The notes below the pieces were generated by a model. That model had not been told where the DNA came from and did no database searches. It saw only the letters and a program-made list of their open reading frames with translations. DNA of 49,726 nt from Candidatus Omnitrophota bacterium (lineage in GTDB: Bacteria; Omnitrophota; Gorgyraeia; 2-01-FULL-45-10). The stretch is from assembly GCA_018823705.1 (NCBI GenBank), contig JAHJHP010000012.1:1-49726 (forward strand). Direction: 5' to 3'. This document shows positions 7,129 through 16,600 of the stretch, piece by piece. Every line of letters begins with the position of its first letter. Position 1 is the first letter of the stretch. A program made the position numbers and the translations under genes.

Positions 7129-9869
7129 AGAGAGCAGGTAAGTATGTCTATTTCTTCGGCGGCGGGAAAGCCGATGGTAACGAGTCTATGAAGAATCTCC
7201 TGGGAGGCAAAGGCGCGAATCTTGCCGAGATGGCAGGGCATCCCAGTTTAAAGCTTCCGGTTCCCCCGGGTTTTACCGTCACAACCGATGTTTGCATCGA
7301 ATTCCTGAAGAACAACAAGAAATACCCGGTAAGTCTGACTACCCAGGTCGATAAGGCTATGGCGCAGGTAGAGAAGATCATGGGCAAAAAATTCGGTGAT
7401 CCGGTCAACCCTCTTCTGGTCTCTGTGCGTTCGGGCGCGCGTAAGTCGATGCCCGGCATGATGGATACGGTCCTGAACGTCGGTTTGAACCATAAGACGA
7501 TTCCCGGACTGATAAAGCAGACCGGTAATGAACGTTTTGTATACGATGCCTACCGCAGGCTGATCATGATGTACTCCGACGTTGTTATGGAAAAGGCGGC
7601 CGGCATAGAACCGAAAGGCGGTAAAGGGATCAGGAAGGTCCTGGATGAAAAGCTGGGAGATGTAAAACGCTCCAAAGGTTACAAGTCGGATACGGAGCTT
7701 ACGGTCGCAGACCTGAAAGCGCTGGCGGAAGATTTTAAGAGAACGGTAAAAGACGTCCTGGGCAAGCCTTTTCCGGATGACGCTGAAAAGCAGCTTTGGG
7801 GAGGCATAGGCGGAGTATTTTCGAGCTGGAACGGAAAACGGGCTATCGAGTACCGCAAAATAGAGCGGATACCGGACGAGTGGGGCACCGCGGTCAATGT
7901 GCAGTCGATGGTATTCGGTAATATGGGCGATGACAGCGCCACGGGCGTTGCTTTCAGCCGGAACCCGGGAAGCGGCGAAGCTCAATTTTACGGCGAGTAT
8001 CTCGTGAATGCGCAGGGCGAGGATGTCGTGGCGGGTATACGCACTCCGGCGCCTCTTAACAAGTATTCACAGAACGACCAGAGCAAACAGTTTACGAGTC
8101 TGGAAAAATTGATGCCGAAGCTTTACCGGGAGCTCGACTCTATGCGTAAGCGGCTCGAGAAGCATTATAAGGATATGCAGGACATTGAATTCACTATCGA
8201 AAGGGGCACGCTCTACATGCTGCAATGCCGTGTCGGAAAACGTAACGGTGTGGCGGCTGTACGTATGGCTGTAGAGATGCATAAGGAGAAGCTCATAGAC
8301 GCCAGGACAGCCGTAATGCGCGTCGGCCCTAACCAGCTTGTGGAACTGCTTTTGCCGATGATCGACCCAAAGGCTGAGATCGCCGCGGGTTCGATAGCCA
8401 AAGGTTTGCCCGCGGGTCCGGGCGGCGCTGTAGGCCGCGCGGTATTTACGTCTCATGAAGCCGTTAGCTGGGCCTCGAAAGGCGAGAAGGTGATACTCGT
8501 TCGCGAGGAGACTTCTCCCGAAGACGTAGACGGCATGCATAAGGCGGAAGCTATATTGACATTGAAGGGCGGCATGACTTCACACGCGGCTCTGGTAGCC
8601 CGTGGATGGGGCAAGTGCTGTATAGTCGGTTGCACCGATTTCGAGATTGCCGACGACAATAAGTCGCTTACGACGAAGAAGGGTATTACGATCAAAGAGG
8701 GCGACTGGTTAAGTTTAAACGGGACGACAGGCCTCGTTTATAAAGGGAAGCTTTCCCTGGTGGATGTGGATGTCGATAACAACAGGTCTTATACAAAGCT
8801 TATGAAGCTGGTCGATAAGTTCAGGACGATGAAAGTTCGCACCAATGCGGACACTCCCAGGGATGCCGCCCAGGCCATTAAGTTCGGCGCCGAAGGCATA
8901 GGCCTCTTCAGGACCGAGCATATGTTTTACGGTGAGGGAGCCGATAAGCCGCTATTTCTTTTGCGCAAGATGATCATGTCCAAGAGTCTCGCAGAGAGAG
9001 TGGTAGCCTTAAATGAGTTATTCCCGTTCGTTAAAAGCGATGTCAAGGCGACCCTCGAAGCCATGAAGGGCCATCCGGTCACTATCAGGCTGCTCGATCC
9101 GCCGCTGCATGAGTTTGTTCCGCACAGCGAGGATAAGCTACAGGCTCTTGCCAGGGAGCTCGGGGTAGATATGAGTGAGCTGCATAAGCGCGCTGACATT
9201 TTGAGCGAAAATAATCCGATGTTAGGCCACCGCGGTGTCCGTCTGGGTATCACCTATCCGGAGATCACCGAGATGCAGGTGCGCGCCATTCTCGAAGCTA
9301 CGGCGGAGCTTAGCAAGTCCGGCAAGAAAGTGGAGTCGGAGATAATGATACCTGTCACGTGCGCTAAAGCCGAGCTTGATGCACAGAAGATAATAGTCGA
9401 CAGGGTGCATAAAGAGACTTGCGAAAAGTTCGGAGTGAAGAAGATCCCGTTCATGTACGGCACCATGATAGAGATACCGCGCGCCGCGCTCCAGGCCGGT
9501 TCGATGGCCAAGACTGCGGAGTTCTTCTCGTTTGGCACTAATGACCTGACGCAGATGAGTTTCGGTTTCAGCCGCGATGATATAGGAAGCTTCCTGCCGG
9601 ATTATCTCGCCGCGAAGGTGCTGCCGGCGGATCCGTTCCAGACTATCGACCAGGATGGTGTCGGCGAATTGATAAAGATTGCCATAGACCGTGGCCGTGC
9701 TACGCGCAAAGATCTGGAGGTCGGCATCTGCGGCGAACACGGCGGAGATCCGGAGAGTGTAAAGTTTTGCCATCGGGTCGGCATGAACTATGTTAGCTGC
9801 TCGCCGTTCAGAGTCCCCATAGCTCGTCTGGCAGCCGCGCAGGCCGCCGTCGAAGGAAAGAAGAAGTAA
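7125..9869 (+). CDS. ppdK: pyruvate, phosphate dikinase
   Basis: PPDK interconverts pyruvate, ATP and phosphate with PEP, AMP and pyrophosphate in the cytoplasm. At 914 aa it is full length. Domains in order: N-terminal ATP-grasp (from the start to about residue 370), the swivelling phosphohistidine domain with GGMTSHAALVARGWG (His487 carries the phosphate) and the C-terminal PEP/pyruvate TIM barrel with the acid/base cysteine in GICGEHGG (Cys869). Coupling with glyS by a 4-bp overlap is unusual in function but common in these genomes. A perfect palindrome follows the stop and may terminate transcription. Confidence 0.96.
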   Translation: MKRAGKYVYFFGGGKADGNESMKNLLGGKGANLAEMAGHPSLKLPVPPGFTVTTDVCIEFLKNNKKYPVSLTTQVDKAMAQVEKIMGKKFGDPVNPLLVSVRSGARKSMPGMMDTVLNVGLNHKTIPGLIKQTGNERFVYDAYRRLIMMYSDVVMEKAAGIEPKGGKGIRKVLDEKLGDVKRSKGYKSDTELTVADLKALAEDFKRTVKDVLGKPFPDDAEKQLWGGIGGVFSSWNGKRAIEYRKIERIPDEWGTAVNVQSMVFGNMGDDSATGVAFSRNPGSGEAQFYGEYLVNAQGEDVVAGIRTPAPLNKYSQNDQSKQFTSLEKLMPKLYRELDSMRKRLEKHYKDMQDIEFTIERGTLYMLQCRVGKRNGVAAVRMAVEMHKEKLIDARTAVMRVGPNQLVELLLPMIDPKAEIAAGSIAKGLPAGPGGAVGRAVFTSHEAVSWASKGEKVILVREETSPEDVDGMHKAEAILTLKGGMTSHAALVARGWGKCCIVGCTDFEIADDNKSLTTKKGITIKEGDWLSLNGTTGLVYKGKLSLVDVDVDNNRSYTKLMKLVDKFRTMKVRTNADTPRDAAQAIKFGAEGIGLFRTEHMFYGEGADKPLFLLRKMIMSKSLAERVVALNELFPFVKSDVKATLEAMKGHPVTIRLLDPPLHEFVPHSEDKLQALARELGVDMSELHKRADILSENNPMLGHRGVRLGITYPEITEMQVRAILEATAELSKSGKKVESEIMIPVTCAKAELDAQKIIVDRVHKETCEKFGVKKIPFMYGTMIEIPRAALQAGSMAKTAEFFSFGTNDLTQMSFGFSRDDIGSFLPDYLAAKVLPADPFQTIDQDGVGELIKIAIDRGRATRKDLEVGICGEHGGDPESVKFCHRVGMNYVSCSPFRVPIARLAAAQAAVEGKKK

Positions 9870-9904
9870 TAGTTTATAAGTTAAAGTAATTCTTGCCACA
9901 ATAT

Positions 9905-9932
9905 TGTAGGGGAGGTTTAAACCTCCCCTACA
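9905..9932. repeat. 28-bp perfect intergenic palindrome (family copy A)
   Basis: TGTAGGGGAGGTTT followed by its exact reverse complement. It is one of five palindromes sharing the outer GTAGG/CCTAC and a TTTAAA or TTAA centre (the others are at 17489, 17557, 23717 and 30677). It lies between ppdK and the sigma factor gene. Confidence 0.9.
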
Positions 9933-9957
9933 TATAATGAGAATCAGGGACTAAACT

Positions 9958-10785
9958 ATGGATTCAATAAGGCTTTACCTGAAGGACATAAAGAAGCTCG
10001 CACTTCTTACTCCGGAAGAAGAGATCGCGCTTGCCATCAAGATCAAGAAGGGCGACAAGAAAGCGCGCCATAAGATGATCCAGGCAAATCTCAGGCTCGT
10101 TATCAGCATTGCCAAGAAGTATTCCCATCTTGGCGTCTCGATGATGGATCTGATCGAAGAGGGGAATCTGGGCCTTATGAAGGCGGTCGAGAAGTTCAAT
10201 CCGAAGAAGGGTTACAGATTTTCCACTTACGGCGCCTGGTGGATCCGTCAGTATGTCTCCAGGGCAATAGCGAACCAGGGCAAGACCGTGAGGATGCCGG
10301 TCTACGTTATCGAACTATTGATGCGCTACAAGAAAGTTACGGAAAATCTCACCAGCTCCCTTAAGAGAAAGCCGAAATTAAACGAGATCGCCAAACGCAT
10401 GAAGCTGCCCATGAAGAGAGTGAAGCAGCTTAGCAAGATGGTGACCGGCACCACCAGCCTTAATACGCCCGTAGGGGAAGAAGGTTCTACGGAGTTTATG
10501 GATCTGATCGAAGACGAGAATATGCCCTCGGCGGTCGATGGGCTGTCGAACTTCCTCACCAAGGAACGCATAAACGTGCTTCTATCCAGGATGTCAAAGA
10601 GAGAACAGAAGATACTGGGCCTGAGGTTCGGACTGAAAGACGGCGTCGGGCATACGCTCAGAGATACGGCAAAACATTTCGGGATAACCAGGGAAAGAGT
10701 GAGGCAGATAGAGTCGGCCGCTATGCGTAAGATGCGCGAACATATGATCGAGCAGGATAAAGAGGCCGTCGCAAAACAGAGATAG
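9958..10785 (+). CDS. RpoD/RpoS-type RNA polymerase sigma factor
   Basis: A 275-aa sigma-70 family protein. Seen in order: region 1.2 ([21 protein letters not shown]), region 2 ([29 protein letters not shown] and the -10 recognition helix with [14 protein letters not shown]), region 3 and region 4 with the -35 helix-turn-helix [13 protein letters not shown]. It lacks a long region 1.1, so it is either a compact primary factor or a group 2 (RpoS/SigA-like) factor; I cannot decide. The -35/-10 elements found through this window (TTGACA, TATACT/TATAAT) are of the kind such a factor reads. It follows the palindrome and is followed by a hairpin. Confidence 0.9.
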   Translation: MDSIRLYLKDIKKLALLTPEEEIALAIKIKKGDKKARHKMIQANLRLVISIAKKYSHLGVSMMDLIEEGNLGLMKAVEKFNPKKGYRFSTYGAWWIRQYVSRAIANQGKTVRMPVYVIELLMRYKKVTENLTSSLKRKPKLNEIAKRMKLPMKRVKQLSKMVTGTTSLNTPVGEEGSTEFMDLIEDENMPSAVDGLSNFLTKERINVLLSRMSKREQKILGLRFGLKDGVGHTLRDTAKHFGITRERVRQIESAAMRKMREHMIEQDKEAVAKQR

Positions 10786-10814
10786 ATCCCTATTTTTCAG
10801 AGAAAAATCGGGAT
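10786..10814 (+). terminator. hairpin after the sigma factor gene
   Basis: ATCCC-T-ATTTTTC (10786-10798) pairs across a 3-nt loop with GAAAAAT-C-GGGAT (10802-10814), with one T/C mismatch. There is no strong T-run, so termination is likely but not certain. Confidence 0.5.
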
Positions 10815-10831
10815 ATCTTAAAATCCAGGAC

Positions 10832-10893
10832 CTGAAAATTTTTAGAAAATTGCTTTTCGTTATTTTGAGGCGATTTTCATGTAAAATTTTCAG
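10832..10893. repeat. 11-bp inverted repeat upstream of apt
   Basis: CTGAAAATTTT at 10832-10842 and AAAATTTTCAG at 10883-10893 are exact reverse complements 40 bp apart, in the leader/promoter region of apt. They could be an operator pair or a leader hairpin; function unknown. Confidence 0.5.
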
Positions 10894-10911
10894 AATAAAA
10901 GGGAGTTACTT

Positions 10912-11436
10912 ATGAGCGATCTGAAGTCATGCGTCAGAGATATACCGAACTTCCCGAAAGATGGGATAATTTTTAAAGACATCACCACTCTCCTGAGGGA
11001 TGGTAAGAAATTCCGGGAAGCCGTTGATCTATTTGCCGAAGAGCTCAAAGATAAGTCAATCGATATCGTGCTCGGCATAGAGGCGCGGGGTTTTATATTT
11101 GGGGCGGCGCTCGCGTATAAGCTCGGATGCGGCATAGCTCCTATACGCAAAAAAGGAAAACTTCCGCACAAGACCCGTTCCGTCACTTACGATCTGGAAT
11201 ATGGCACGGATACGTTAGAGATACACCAGGACGCGTTTCAAAAAGGAGCGAGGATACTGATAGTAGATGACCTGCTTGCGACCGGGGGAACTTGTCGCGC
11301 GGTGATAGACCTGGTAGAAGAGATGGGTGGGAAGATAGAGTCCATCGCGTTCCTTATAGAGCTCACCGCGCTTAAGGGCCGTGAGAAACTCAAGGGGCAT
11401 CCGATCATCTCCCTGATAAAGGACGAATACTGTTAA
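10912..11436 (+). CDS. apt: adenine phosphoribosyltransferase
   Basis: Type I phosphoribosyltransferase, 174 aa, normal length. It makes AMP from adenine and PRPP in purine salvage. Seen: the N-terminal [19 protein letters not shown] block characteristic of Apt, [14 protein letters not shown] (about residues 62-75) and the PRPP-binding loop [13 protein letters not shown] (about residues 118-130). Start ATG at 10912 follows GGGAG in AAAAGGGAG at normal spacing. It has its own intergenic region upstream; the next gene begins 26 bp after the stop and may be co-transcribed. Confidence 0.96.
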   Translation: MSDLKSCVRDIPNFPKDGIIFKDITTLLRDGKKFREAVDLFAEELKDKSIDIVLGIEARGFIFGAALAYKLGCGIAPIRKKGKLPHKTRSVTYDLEYGTDTLEIHQDAFQKGARILIVDDLLATGGTCRAVIDLVEEMGGKIESIAFLIELTALKGREKLKGHPIISLIKDEYC

Positions 11437-11462
11437 AGCTTAAAAAAAATAGGGGATCAATA

Positions 11463-11702
11463 ATGGGAACTTCAAGATGCTGGCAGGAAGATATCGTTAA
11501 AGGGTTTAATCAAAGGAGATTCAGGACGTCGGTAGCCGATAGGAAGAAAGCAAAGCGCATGATGGTGCGGACAATCGTTAAAAAGCTGAAGGCCGCCGGC
11601 AAACCGATCGATCTGCAGAAGATCAACCATGAAGCCGTGAACATGTTTCGCAGGCGGAAGCAGGGCACGAAGAAGAGACACGCCGTCCTGGCGATCAAGT
11701 AA
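11463..11702 (+). CDS. hypothetical protein, 79 aa, basic
   Basis: A very basic small protein, likely helical, with a central run rich in Lys/Arg (SVADRKKAKRMMVRTIVKK) and a basic C-terminus (RRRKQGTKKRH). No known domain is recognised. Basic charge would suit RNA or DNA binding, but no motif proves it. It begins 26 bp after apt, with AGGGGA upstream of ATG at 11463. A shadow frame on the opposite strand is open but lacks any feature of a real gene. Confidence 0.65.
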   Translation: MGTSRCWQEDIVKGFNQRRFRTSVADRKKAKRMMVRTIVKKLKAAGKPIDLQKINHEAVNMFRRRKQGTKKRHAVLAIK

Positions 11703-11712
11703 TTTTCTGACC

Positions 11713-11788
11713 CGTTATTGCGAGGAGGCGATGGCCGATTGCTTCACCCGTCATTGCGAGGCTGACGCAGTCAGCCGAAACAATCTCG
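11713..11788. repeat. two copies of the GTCATTGCGAGG-type repeat
   Basis: CGTTATTGCGAGGAGG...GATTGCTTC at 11713-11745 and CGTCATTGCGAGGCTGACG...CAATCTCG at 11749-11788. Each has ends that pair (ATTGCGAGG with GATTG/CAAT parts). Other copies are at 13541-13583 and, inverted, at 21193-21231. This is a widespread class of intergenic palindromic repeat. Confidence 0.75.
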
Positions 11789-11862
11789 TTCTGTCCGATA
11801 TATTGACGTAGATTCATCGCCCCTGTAGCTTCCCGCCGGGAGTGAGGCTAGGGGTGGGACTT

Positions 11863-11912
11863 CGCAGATGGGTTGCCTTATCTATTTTTACCCGATAAGT
11901 CAACCATCTTCG
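11863..11912. repeat. imperfect inverted repeat before tRNA-Arg
   Basis: GCAGATGGGTTGCCTTATC pairs with GATAAGTCAACCATCTTCGC across a loop of about 11 nt, with few mismatches. Just upstream, CGCCCCTGTAGCT (11818-11830) repeats the first bases of the tRNA exactly 120 bp before the real tRNA start. No protein gene is visible in 11703-11938. Confidence 0.55.
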
Positions 11913-11938
11913 CCGGACTTTATCGAGTGAGATTACAC

Positions 11939-12015
11939 GCCCCTGTAGCTCAGATGGATAGAGCACAGGTTTCCTAAACCTGGTGTCGCCTGTTCGACTC
12001 AGGCCAGGGGCGCCA
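11939..12015 (+). tRNA. tRNA-Arg, anticodon CCU
   Basis: A 77-nt cloverleaf with encoded CCA. Acceptor stem GCCCCTG/CAGGGGC, D stem GCTC/GAGC, anticodon stem CAGGT/ACCTG with loop TTCCTAA (anticodon CCT, reading AGG), T stem GCCTG/CAGGC with loop TTCGACT, discriminator G and CCA at 12013-12015. All stems pair fully by eye. Confidence 0.97.
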
Positions 12016-12046
12016 TTCTATTATCTGCATTGACGAGGACGTACAT

Positions 12047-12820
12047 ATGAAGAGAAGGCTAAAGGATAACGTCTATTTATTCTTCGCCATCCTCATCATA
12101 ATGTTTATCGCGGTGACCGTTTTAATCCTGACAAAAACCTCAGCAATGCCCATCACGCTTTCAACTATTTTTCTATTTATTATCCTGTCAAGAACAGCGA
12201 AACTGATAAAGAGAGAGATCCTGCAATATCAGAACGGACCTCAAAGATTCTGCGAGGGTAAGGGCATAGAAATAGGAAGCGGCGGATGTCATAATGTAAA
12301 AGGTTCCATGCTGGTCGACATTGTAAATAATTTCTCGGATAAAAATTCATACAAGGTCGATTATCAGGCAGATGCCCACCATCTTCCGGGGCTCCCTAGC
12401 GCGTCTTTAGACTATGTATGCGCCAGCCATGTTTTGGAACATTTGACAAATCCGATAAAGGCGATACTTGAATGGACGCGCATATTAAAACCGGGAGGAG
12501 TGATATGGCTCAGGATACCCGATAAGCGAAAGACTTTTGACAGGACAAGAAACAATACACGCTTAAGCCATTTGATCGAAGATTACGAACATAACGTCCC
12601 TGCTGATGACCCCACTCACATAGAAGACTGCAATAAAAATTCAACCCCTCCCAGAAATGAAAGCCATCCGTATATACACAATCATGTGTGGGTCTTCGAT
12701 GACATCATAGAGCTTTTCAGCTACATAAAAGAAAAGGCCGGCTCCATAGAAATACTGGACTGCAGCGAAAACACCTGTAAGAACGCCCAGGATTTCTGGA
12801 TAGCCGCAAGGAAGAGATAG
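12047..12820 (+). CDS. membrane-anchored SAM-dependent methyltransferase
   Basis: 257 aa. Residues 11-48 form two hydrophobic segments (a hairpin anchor), followed by a class I methyltransferase of the type 11 kind: motif I GKGIEIGSGG near residue 75, an acidic motif (LVDIVNNF), a DYVCASHVLEHL motif 4 and the post-motif KPGGVIWLRIPD. Substrate unknown; such enzymes often act on glycans, lipids or quinone precursors. The gene begins 31 bp after the tRNA with no clear promoter of its own, and a gap of about 80 bp with nothing recognisable follows it. Confidence 0.8.
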   Translation: MKRRLKDNVYLFFAILIIMFIAVTVLILTKTSAMPITLSTIFLFIILSRTAKLIKREILQYQNGPQRFCEGKGIEIGSGGCHNVKGSMLVDIVNNFSDKNSYKVDYQADAHHLPGLPSASLDYVCASHVLEHLTNPIKAILEWTRILKPGGVIWLRIPDKRKTFDRTRNNTRLSHLIEDYEHNVPADDPTHIEDCNKNSTPPRNESHPYIHNHVWVFDDIIELFSYIKEKAGSIEILDCSENTCKNAQDFWIAARKR

Positions 12821-12903
12821 TGCGCTGTTCAATGGCGGAACCCGTAAAATTCTGCCTCTCTCCAATACAGAACGATTTGTAAAAATAATGTCAAAGACCC
12901 GGC

Positions 12904-12931
12904 TTGACAAAAGTTAACCTTATGATATACT
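12904..12931 (+). promoter_or_regulatory. promoter of the Spy-like gene
   Basis: TTGACA at 12904-12909, 16-bp spacer, TATACT at 12926-12931. It lies inside the nominal upstream extension of the following frame, which supports a start further downstream. Confidence 0.7.
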
Positions 12932-12996
12932 TAACGAAAGTTAGTTTAACGCGGCTTACTGCTCATATTCGTATCAATAACTATAGGAGGTGTGAT

Positions 12997-13503
12997 ATCA
13001 GGAAGTCAATCGTGGTATTGTCGGTATTAATGTTAACCCTCTCATTTTTGTTCGTCACCATTTCCTCAGCACAAGATCAAACCGGGGACTCCATATTCGC
13101 GTACAAGAAAGAGCTATCCATGACCGATAAGCAGGAGACCAACCTTCGCAATATTCTCACAAAACTTCAGGACTATATTTCAACGAAGACAAAGAAGCTC
13201 AATGAGCTTAGGGTTGAACTCAGAACCTTGATCACGGATAAGGCGAACCTGCGCACGATAAAAGCGAAACTACGCGCTATAGCCACGATGCAGGCTGACG
13301 CTACATATGAAGATATAGTGAGCGTCAGGGCCATAGAAAAAGAACTTACTGCTGAGCAGATGGCCAAGTGGCGCGCGATACAGGAAGATTTCATGAAGAG
13401 ACAGCAGGAGGCGCAGGCCGCGGCAGCTAAAGCAAAAGAGATTGCGGAACAACCAAAGGTGGAAGCAAAAGCAGCAGTAGCTGCTCCCGTAGTAGTAGAG
13501 TAG
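12997..13503 (+). CDS. Spy/CpxP-like periplasmic protein (start codon ATC?)
   Basis: A secreted, helical, charged protein. After a signal peptide (RKSIVVLSVLMLTLSFLF...SSAQD) comes a region with two LTxxQ-like blocks, LSMTDKQ and LTAEQMAKW, typical of Spy/CpxP-type periplasmic chaperones; the C-terminus is a low-complexity Ala-rich tail. The frame is open from 12904, but that part overlaps the promoter. AGGAGG (12985-12990) sits 6 nt before ATC at 12997, which would give (M)RKSIVVL, an ideal signal peptide start. The next in-frame GTG (13012) would lose the basic N-terminus. So the start is ATC, or a base error hides an ATG. Confidence 0.6.
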   Translation: MRKSIVVLSVLMLTLSFLFVTISSAQDQTGDSIFAYKKELSMTDKQETNLRNILTKLQDYISTKTKKLNELRVELRTLITDKANLRTIKAKLRAIATMQADATYEDIVSVRAIEKELTAEQMAKWRAIQEDFMKRQQEAQAAAAKAKEIAEQPKVEAKAAVAAPVVVE

Positions 13504-13540
13504 AAGGGACTGCCCTCGAGCAGAAGGGCCTGTCCCTTCG

Positions 13541-13583
13541 CGTCATTGCGAGGAGCGAACGAAGTGAGCGACGAAGCAATCTC
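13541..13583. repeat. GTCATTGCGAGG-type intergenic repeat
   Basis: CGTCATTGCGAGGAGCGAAC then GAAGTGAGCGACGAAGCAATCTC. Ends ATTGC and GCAAT pair, and the middle contains AGCGAACGAAGTGAGCGA. Same family as at 11713-11788 and 21193-21231. Confidence 0.8.
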
Positions 13584-13640
13584 GAAGGAGTCAAAATTAC
13601 AGTTTTCCAGAGTTCTGTACAAACCGAAAGGGGTAGCACA

Positions 13641-16600
13641 ATGAGGAAGCTGTTTTCCGTAATCACAGTTATTGCGATGGTCTCGTCGCTTTCAATGCCC
13701 GTGTTTGCGAACGATGCCACATGGAATGGTACAACCGATGCGCTTTGGGCTTCTGCTACGAATTGGAGTGACGCTGTCTGGCCGGTTGCCGGCAATACGG
13801 CGACATTTAATAATGTCGGAGGCGCTGATGACACGATTAATCTCGGCGGGGCCGCCGCGGCCGGTACTATTCTCTTTGATTTAGTGGGTTGTGCGGCTTA
13901 CACGATAGGGGTGGTGGGAGTTGATACGCTCACATTATCCAACGGTGGCGGGATCACGGTGAACAACACCGTCGTGCAGACTCAGACGATTGCAGCCAAT
14001 GTCCTTTTGTCAGCCGCTGGAGCCAATGGCACCTTCACTAACAATGGCGCAAATGACGCTTTTCTACTGAACGTCACCGGCAATGTTACAGGTAATACCG
14101 TGGCCGGCACCCTTACTCTCCAGGGTAGTGATACGGGTAATAACACCGTCAGCGGTGTCATCGCTGACGGAGCAGCCGCACTGGCTGTGACAAAGGCCGA
14201 GGCAGGCACGTGGATTCTCTCCGGCGCGAACACTTACACCGGCGCGACGGCGATAAACGCAGGTGTGCTCAATATCCAGAATGCTACTGCTACGGGTACC
14301 ATTGCAGGCGGCGTTACAGTTGCTAATGGCGCGGCCCTCCAGATTCAGGGAACCATTGCGGTTGGAGCTGAGGCCCTGTCCTTAACCGGTACCGGTATCG
14401 GAGCTACAGGCGCTTTAAGGAACATACTCAACGATAACAGTTGGGCGGGAGTTATCACATTGGCAGGCGCTACACGCATCAATTCAGATGCCGGCACGCT
14501 TACGCTTGGCGCAGGCGGTGTCACCGGCGCTGGCCAAAACCTCACCGTTGGCGGCGCAGGCAATACTACCGTCACCGGCGTTATAGGCACGACCACAGGC
14601 ACGCTGACCAAAGACGGCGCGGGCACACTTACGCTATCCGGCGCCAACACTTACACCGGAACTACGACAATCGACGCTGGCACGGTGAAGATAGGGGTTG
14701 ACGGGGCTCTTGGCACAAACGCGGCGGGAACGACGGTGACGGCGGGGAATGTGGCGGCTCTGGACCTCAACGGTATCAATTACGCCACGACAGAGGCGTT
14801 AGCGCTTAACGGCACGGGTGTAGCCGGCGCCGGCGCACTGCTAAACAGCGCCGCGGGCGCGGCGACCTATGCCGGCGCGATCACACTGCAAAGCGCAAGC
14901 ACAATCACCTCGACGGGCGCGGGCGGCCTGACGCTGACGGGCGGAATCACCAACGCCGGATTTGCAACGACATTCGACGGGGCGAATGCGACGACGGTCT
15001 CTACGGCGAAGATCACCGGGGCGGGTGGTGTGACCAAGGCCGGTGCCGGAACGCTGACGCTTAATTTTGCCAACGATTACACCGGCGCGACGGCGGTCAA
15101 TGCCGGTGTGTTGAACATCCAAAACGCCAGTGCGCTGGGAACCGTTGCCGCCGGCACAACTGTTGCTAATCTCGCGGCTCTTCAAATTCAGGGCGGCATT
15201 ACCACTCTTGCCGAAGCCTTAACGCTCAACGGCTTAGGCATAGCTGGTGCCAATGGAGCATTGCGCAATATCGCCGGCGCCAACGACTACGCCGGTTTGG
15301 TCACGCTTGGTAGCGCCACGCGAATTGATTCCGACGCCGGCACATTGACGCTCAGCAATGCCGGAACCATCACCGGAGCCACATTCGGACTAACCGTTGG
15401 CGGCGCGGGAAATACGACCGTCAACAGCATCATCGGCACGACCACAGGCACGCTGACCAAGGACGGCGCTGGGACTCTTACTTTGAGTGGTGCGAACACC
15501 TATACCGGCAAGACAAGCATTCAGGCCGGCACATTGAGCGCGGCGTCGCTTGGTGACGTTGGCGGGGCTGCCAGCAGTCTGGGTATACCGGGCAACGTTG
15601 CAAACGGTACAATCGCTTTTGGTTCTGCCGCAACTACCGGACAATTAACCTACACCGGTACAGGTGAGACGACCGACCGCGTCATTGATCTGGCAGGTAC
15701 AACTGGCGGCGGCACTATCGACCAGTCGGGCACGGGCGCTTTGGTATTCTCCAGCGCTAACACAGCTACGGGTAATGGCATCAAGACGCTTACGTTGCAA
15801 GGCTCCACCGCGGGCACCGGTCAAATTTCCGGAGCGATCGTGGATAGCGGCGCTGGGGCGACGTCAGTTACGAAGACCGGCACCGGCACATGGACGCTAT
15901 CCGGAGTCAACACTTACACAGGCTTGACAACTATCACCACCGGTACATTACGGGCTCGGAATGCACAGGCTTTTGGCACAGGAGCCGTCACCAATAACGC
16001 CACTCTGAGTATCGACACGACCAGTCTTTCCATTACGGGAGTATATACGCAAAATGCCGCCTCAACGCTTACGCTTACAGCGAACTCCGCGGCCTCCTAC
16101 GGTAATATTACATCCCCGGCGGCCGCTGTTGTCAATGCCGGAAGCACGGTTGCAGTTACTGTGGGCGGTTATATGGCGAACGGCGCGACGCTTACCATAA
16201 TAGACGCCGCCGCAGGTGCCACTGTCAATGTTCCGACAACGATCACATCGAGCAATAGTAAATATACTTTTGCGGGCTCAGTTGTGAATGGTGACCTTAT
16301 TCTGACAGCTAACCGTGGCGCAAGCGGTGGAGGTGGTTTTGCCGGCGATGCTACGCCCGGAGATTCTAATGCCTCTGCCATCGGCACAGTACTGGATAAT
16401 GTCACAAGCCCGTCAACCGATATGACAGCAGTATTGAATACAATGGATGGATTAAGCGCTTCACAAGTAGCTTCCGCGCTCGATTCGATGGTTCCGGAAG
16501 TCGATGCCGGAGTTATTAATACGAGCACGACAGTTATGAATAACTTCGTCGGGGTCGCCATGGACAGAGTGGAGCAAACCCTGAAGGTTGCTAAGGCTGC

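Noticed and set aside
11713-13583. GTCATTGCGAGG repeats as a CRISPR array
   Set aside because: Copies are few, diverged, irregularly spaced and self-complementary; no cas genes are present.
13672-15927. Long open frames on the opposite strand or in other frames of the autotransporter gene
   Set aside because: They follow the repeat pattern of the real gene, have no family features and no ribosome sites; they are shadows of a GC-rich low-complexity sequence.
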